From the NCBI GenBank assembly GCA_934130025.1, contig CAKOXG010000042.1, positions 1 to 6,565 of the forward strand: a DNA stretch of 6,565 bases. Reading direction: 5' to 3'. The translations under genes and the position numbers were made by a program. The stretch comes from an uncultured Clostridia bacterium (GTDB lineage Bacteria; Bacillota; Clostridia; TANB77; CAG-508). The notes beneath the pieces were generated by a model, which ran no database searches, was not told the DNA's origin, and worked only from the letters and a program-made list of their open reading frames with translations. Positions 4,697-6,565 of the stretch are shown piece after piece (the stretch's first letter is position 1; the number at the start of each line of letters is the position of its first letter).

Positions 4697-6143
4697 ATTT
4701 TTTAATCATGTTCTTTATTAATTTCAAAGCTTTTACTAATTGAGTAATAGCAGACGTTTTTTCTTCTTGAACAGCAGGTTTAAAATCTGATTCCTTATCT
4801 ACTTTTTTACCAGAAGCAATTTGCTCAGATTGAACAATAAAGTTTTTAACATAAGATGTATAAGCTTTTTCTTGAGATCCCAATACTATAAATGCGTGAT
4901 TTTCACCTTCTGCAGAAAATCTTTGTACATAAGGGATATTAGAGTTTTGCATTGCAGCATTGTATATTTCGGTACTATTTTTGTATGGAACAGTAGTATC
5001 TTTAGTTCCATGAACAATCATTAAAGGAAGTGTACACTTAGCTAAACTATTTAGGTTATTTGACAAGGTATCATAATTTTTAGCAGTCAAGCCTACATCG
5101 ACTTTTTCCATTATAAGTTTCTTTATAGTTGCTTCATCAACAACATCCTTTAAACTAGCTTTTCCAAATATGCCCAAGATTTTTTCAACTAATGCATTAT
5201 CAGAATATTGGTCTAACATGTCAGAAACTATACCAGTCATAGAAGTGTAACCGCAATCTTCTATTAAACCAATAACGTGTTTATCAGATAATGTTTTTCC
5301 ATCAACTTCTAATCCAGATAAGAACACTGTTGTGGCACCACCTAGAGAAACGCCATGAACAAATACTTCATTACACTTTGTTGAATATTGGTTATTTAAA
5401 TAAGTTAGCCAATCCCAAATGTCTAAGCTTTCTAAGTAACCCATTCCAACGCTGCCCTTGCTATTTCCAAAACCTCTCAAATCCGGTGCTAAAACATTAA
5501 TACCTTGGTCTAGATACATTTGCCCAACAGCGTCAGCCATTGCTTGTCCATTCATTTGAAAACCATGAACCAAAACAACCCATTTATTAGATGTAGGCTT
5601 TCCGTTACTATCGGTATTAGCATAATAAATCTTACCAGATAATTGAACATTATATTTATCTCCACAAAGTTTTCCTGCAGTTGTAGCATACATATCGTCA
5701 ACTACCACATTCGGAGTTAAACTTTCTATTGATATGTTAAGCCTGTTAGACAATGAAGAAATAAGAGTAGTGATGCTTGAAATCAAGGTAGAAGAACTTG
5801 ATGAAGAATCATTAATTACCGTATTGGCAATTTTACTTGAAATATTAGAAATTGCAGCAGAATCATTATACTTAGATTGCAATTTTGCAATTTTATCTAA
5901 TATTTGTATTTTTACAGTATTTACATCAGAAGATGTATTAATTCCCTTGTTGAAAAGAAACAAATCCTGTAAAAAACTCTTATACTGATTAATTCCAGTA
6001 TATCTTTTGTTAAGAATAGACGTCATATAACTTGATGACGAAGATGCTTGAGTAAAAGAAAAAGCATTAGAAACCGTTGGAACAATTAAAATAAGTAATA
6101 AAGTTACTAATGCAATAACTTTTTTTGTTTTGTTTTTTAACAT
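4695..6143 (-). CDS. Secreted alpha/beta hydrolase with N-terminal Ser-rich helical region
   Basis: 482 residues. Residues 1-27 are a signal peptide (basic KNKTKK, hydrophobic core, cleavage after VSNA). Residues 30-145 are a Ser/Asn-rich, mostly helical region with two serine runs, not part of the catalytic fold. From about 150 to 440 lies an alpha/beta hydrolase fold: the oxyanion-loop motif LVHGF (191-195), the DLRGFGNSKG loop, the nucleophile elbow GVSLGG with Ser266, Asp382 in HGTKDTTVP and His416 in GENHAF, so the triad is complete. This resembles the broad family of serine hydrolases annotated as lysophospholipase or esterase-like (YqkD-type); the substrate, ester or peptide, is not readable. 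The C-terminal 20 residues form a Lys-rich amphipathic helix that might bind the membrane or wall polymers. There is no LPxTG or surface repeat. First gene of an operon with the LPQTG protein. AAGGAGG lies seven bases before ATG 6143. Confidence 0.93.
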   Translation of the reverse strand: MLKNKTKKVIALVTLLLILIVPTVSNAFSFTQASSSSSYMTSILNKRYTGINQYKSFLQDLFLFNKGINTSSDVNTVKIQILDKIAKLQSKYNDSAAISNISSKIANTVINDSSSSSSTLISSITTLISSLSNRLNISIESLTPNVVVDDMYATTAGKLCGDKYNVQLSGKIYYANTDSNGKPTSNKWVVLVHGFQMNGQAMADAVGQMYLDQGINVLAPDLRGFGNSKGSVGMGYLESLDIWDWLTYLNNQYSTKCNEVFVHGVSLGGATTVFLSGLEVDGKTLSDKHVIGLIEDCGYTSMTGIVSDMLDQYSDNALVEKILGIFGKASLKDVVDEATIKKLIMEKVDVGLTAKNYDTLSNNLNSLAKCTLPLMIVHGTKDTTVPYKNSTEIYNAAMQNSNIPYVQRFSAEGENHAFIVLGSQEKAYTSYVKNFIVQSEQIASGKKVDKESDFKPAVQEEKTSAITQLVKALKLIKNMIKK

Positions 6144-6150
6144 AAAAAAT

Positions 6151-6157
6151 CCTCCTT
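6151..6157 (-). promoter_or_regulatory. Ribosome binding site of the hydrolase gene
   Basis: A full-consensus AAGGAGG with a seven-base A/T spacer before ATG at 6143. It supports this start over any internal methionine and implies efficient translation once the message is made. Confidence 0.9.
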
Positions 6158-6180
6158 AAAATAATATTTCATACACAATA

Positions 6181-6209
6181 AGAATAACATTACCGAAAGA
6201 GTAAGTCAA
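6181..6209 (-). promoter_or_regulatory. Promoter of the hydrolase-LPQTG operon
   Basis: On the minus strand TTGACT (6204-6209) is followed, after exactly 17 bp, by TATTCT (6181-6186), with TG one base upstream of the -10 (TGTTATTCT). Five of six -35 positions and four of six -10 positions match the sigma-A consensus. The start would be near 6174, leaving about 30 nt of leader. The -35 directly abuts a pair of 21-bp repeats, which suggests activator control. Confidence 0.75.
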
Positions 6210-6251
6210 GCAAATATCAGATTTTTAACTGCAAATATCATATTTTTAACA
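6210..6251 (-). repeat. Two tandem 21-bp direct repeats, probable activator site
   Basis: Units 6210-6230 and 6231-6251 differ at only two of 21 positions (the 11th and the last base, plus-strand numbering). On the minus strand each unit contains GTTAAAA, then AT, a variable base, and TGATATTTGC. The 21-bp period is two helical turns, so a dimer would contact the same DNA face twice, right next to the -35. GTTAAAA cores 21 bp apart resemble the direct repeats bound by LytTR-type response regulators (AgrA, VirR), but the whole unit is conserved, so another regulator is possible. Confidence 0.7.
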
Positions 6252-6448
6252 GAAAATTTATCCTACTTTTTTGCAGGTACTTTTGAACAATAAAAACACA
6301 AATAGGCTAATGAATAAAAAATATAAAAGTATAAAATGAAAAACATAAAAATGTAAAATAAAAAATGACACAAAGCTAGGAAAATCAAGGCTTCCAAAGA
6401 ATGCTAAACAAAAAAATGCAAAAAAAACAAAAAAAATTAAAATAAGTA
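6252..6448. other. A-rich intergenic spacer without a credible gene
   Basis: About 200 bp between the hydrolase operon's upstream repeats and the tRNA-Val promoter. The plus strand is dominated by A, with runs such as those at 6410-6436 and few T after about 6284. The only long open frame, on the minus strand, is a Phe/Leu-rich product of this bias and has no ribosome binding site. The A-tracts just upstream of the tRNA promoter could act as an UP element. I see no hairpin, RNA gene or repeat here that I can support. Confidence 0.6.
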
Positions 6449-6477
6449 TTGACAAAACAAATAAATTTTAGTATACT
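6449..6477 (+). promoter_or_regulatory. Strong consensus promoter for tRNA-Val
   Basis: A perfect TTGACA (6449-6454), a 17-bp spacer and TATACT (6472-6477, five of six -10 positions). Transcription should start near 6484, about 12 nt before the mature tRNA. A-tracts lie immediately upstream. Such strength is typical of stable-RNA operons, so more tRNA genes may follow beyond the window. Confidence 0.92.
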
Positions 6478-6495
6478 AAGGAAGTCGAAAGAAAT

Positions 6496-6565
6496 GGTCG
6501 CTTAGCTCAGCTGGGAGAGCATCTGCCTTACAAGCAGGGGGTCATAGGTTCGAGCCCTATAGCGA
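6496..6565 (+). tRNA. tRNA-Val, anticodon TAC, 3' end cut by window edge
   Basis: Acceptor strand GGTCGCT (6496-6502) pairs with AGCGA at the window end; the last two acceptor bases and the 3' terminus lie outside. The D arm is GCTC...GAGC. The anticodon stem TCTGC/GCAGG (outermost T-G wobble) holds the loop CTTACAA, giving anticodon TAC, which reads GUA and related valine codons. The T arm is ATAGG-TTCGAGC-CCTAT. Seventy bases are present. Confidence 0.95.

Noticed and set aside
6210..6251. Minimal CRISPR-like array
   Set aside because: There are only two copies, directly adjacent with no spacer between them, placed against a promoter. This is an operator-type repeat.
6258..6455. 65-codon open frame on the minus strand, resembling a small hydrophobic membrane protein
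   Set aside because: It is a product of the A-rich plus strand (Phe/Leu codons), has no ribosome binding site, and overlaps the -35 of the tRNA-Val promoter.

Overview
The window looks like chromosomal DNA of a low-GC Bacillota, most likely a member of the Clostridia. The evidence is the strong A+T bias, AAGGAGG-type ribosome binding sites, CCA encoded in a tRNA gene, TTGACA/TATAAT-type promoters, an LPxTG wall-sorting signal and a clostridial-type GroEL. I cannot name a genus from the sequence alone.

Layout, left to right. (1) 1-1397, + strand: the 3' 85% or so of groEL, the Hsp60 chaperonin, cut by the window edge. (2) 1398-1542: an A/T-rich spacer with an extended -10 promoter and a 40-nt near-perfect hairpin. 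(3) 1543-1627: tRNA-Leu(CAG). (4) 1662-4009, + strand: one gene for a two-FHA-domain ABC half-transporter with the architecture of mycobacterial Rv1747 (FHA-FHA-ATPase-six-helix membrane domain). It starts 34 nt after the tRNA. As given, it is split into three overlapping reading frames by two single-base frameshifts, one near 1782-1786 and one near 2734. Removing one base at each place gives a continuous 781-residue protein with every ABC motif intact. (5) 4020-4062: a strong bidirectional terminator between convergent transcription units. (6) 4087-6143, - strand: a two-gene operon. The first gene encodes a secreted alpha/beta hydrolase with a complete Ser-Asp-His triad. The second encodes a small LPQTG-anchored surface protein, and its ribosome binding site overlaps the hydrolase stop codon. 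(7) 6181-6251: the operon promoter, preceded directly by two tandem 21-bp direct repeats that look like an activator site. (8) 6252-6495: an A-rich spacer with no credible gene, ending in a consensus promoter. (9) 6496-6565: tRNA-Val(TAC), cut 3' by the window edge.

The most interesting points are the double frameshift in an otherwise well-preserved FHA-ABC transporter, the loss of the usual phosphothreonine-contact residues in both of its FHA domains, its position behind a tRNA gene with no room for its own promoter, and the exported hydrolase/LPxTG pair controlled from a promoter with 21-bp repeats whose GTTAAAA cores resemble LytTR-family (AgrA/VirR-type) sites. I see no CRISPR array, insertion sequence, phage gene or obvious defence system. 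The region reads as core genome with one possibly decaying gene (or sequencing errors) and one accessory cell-surface operon.
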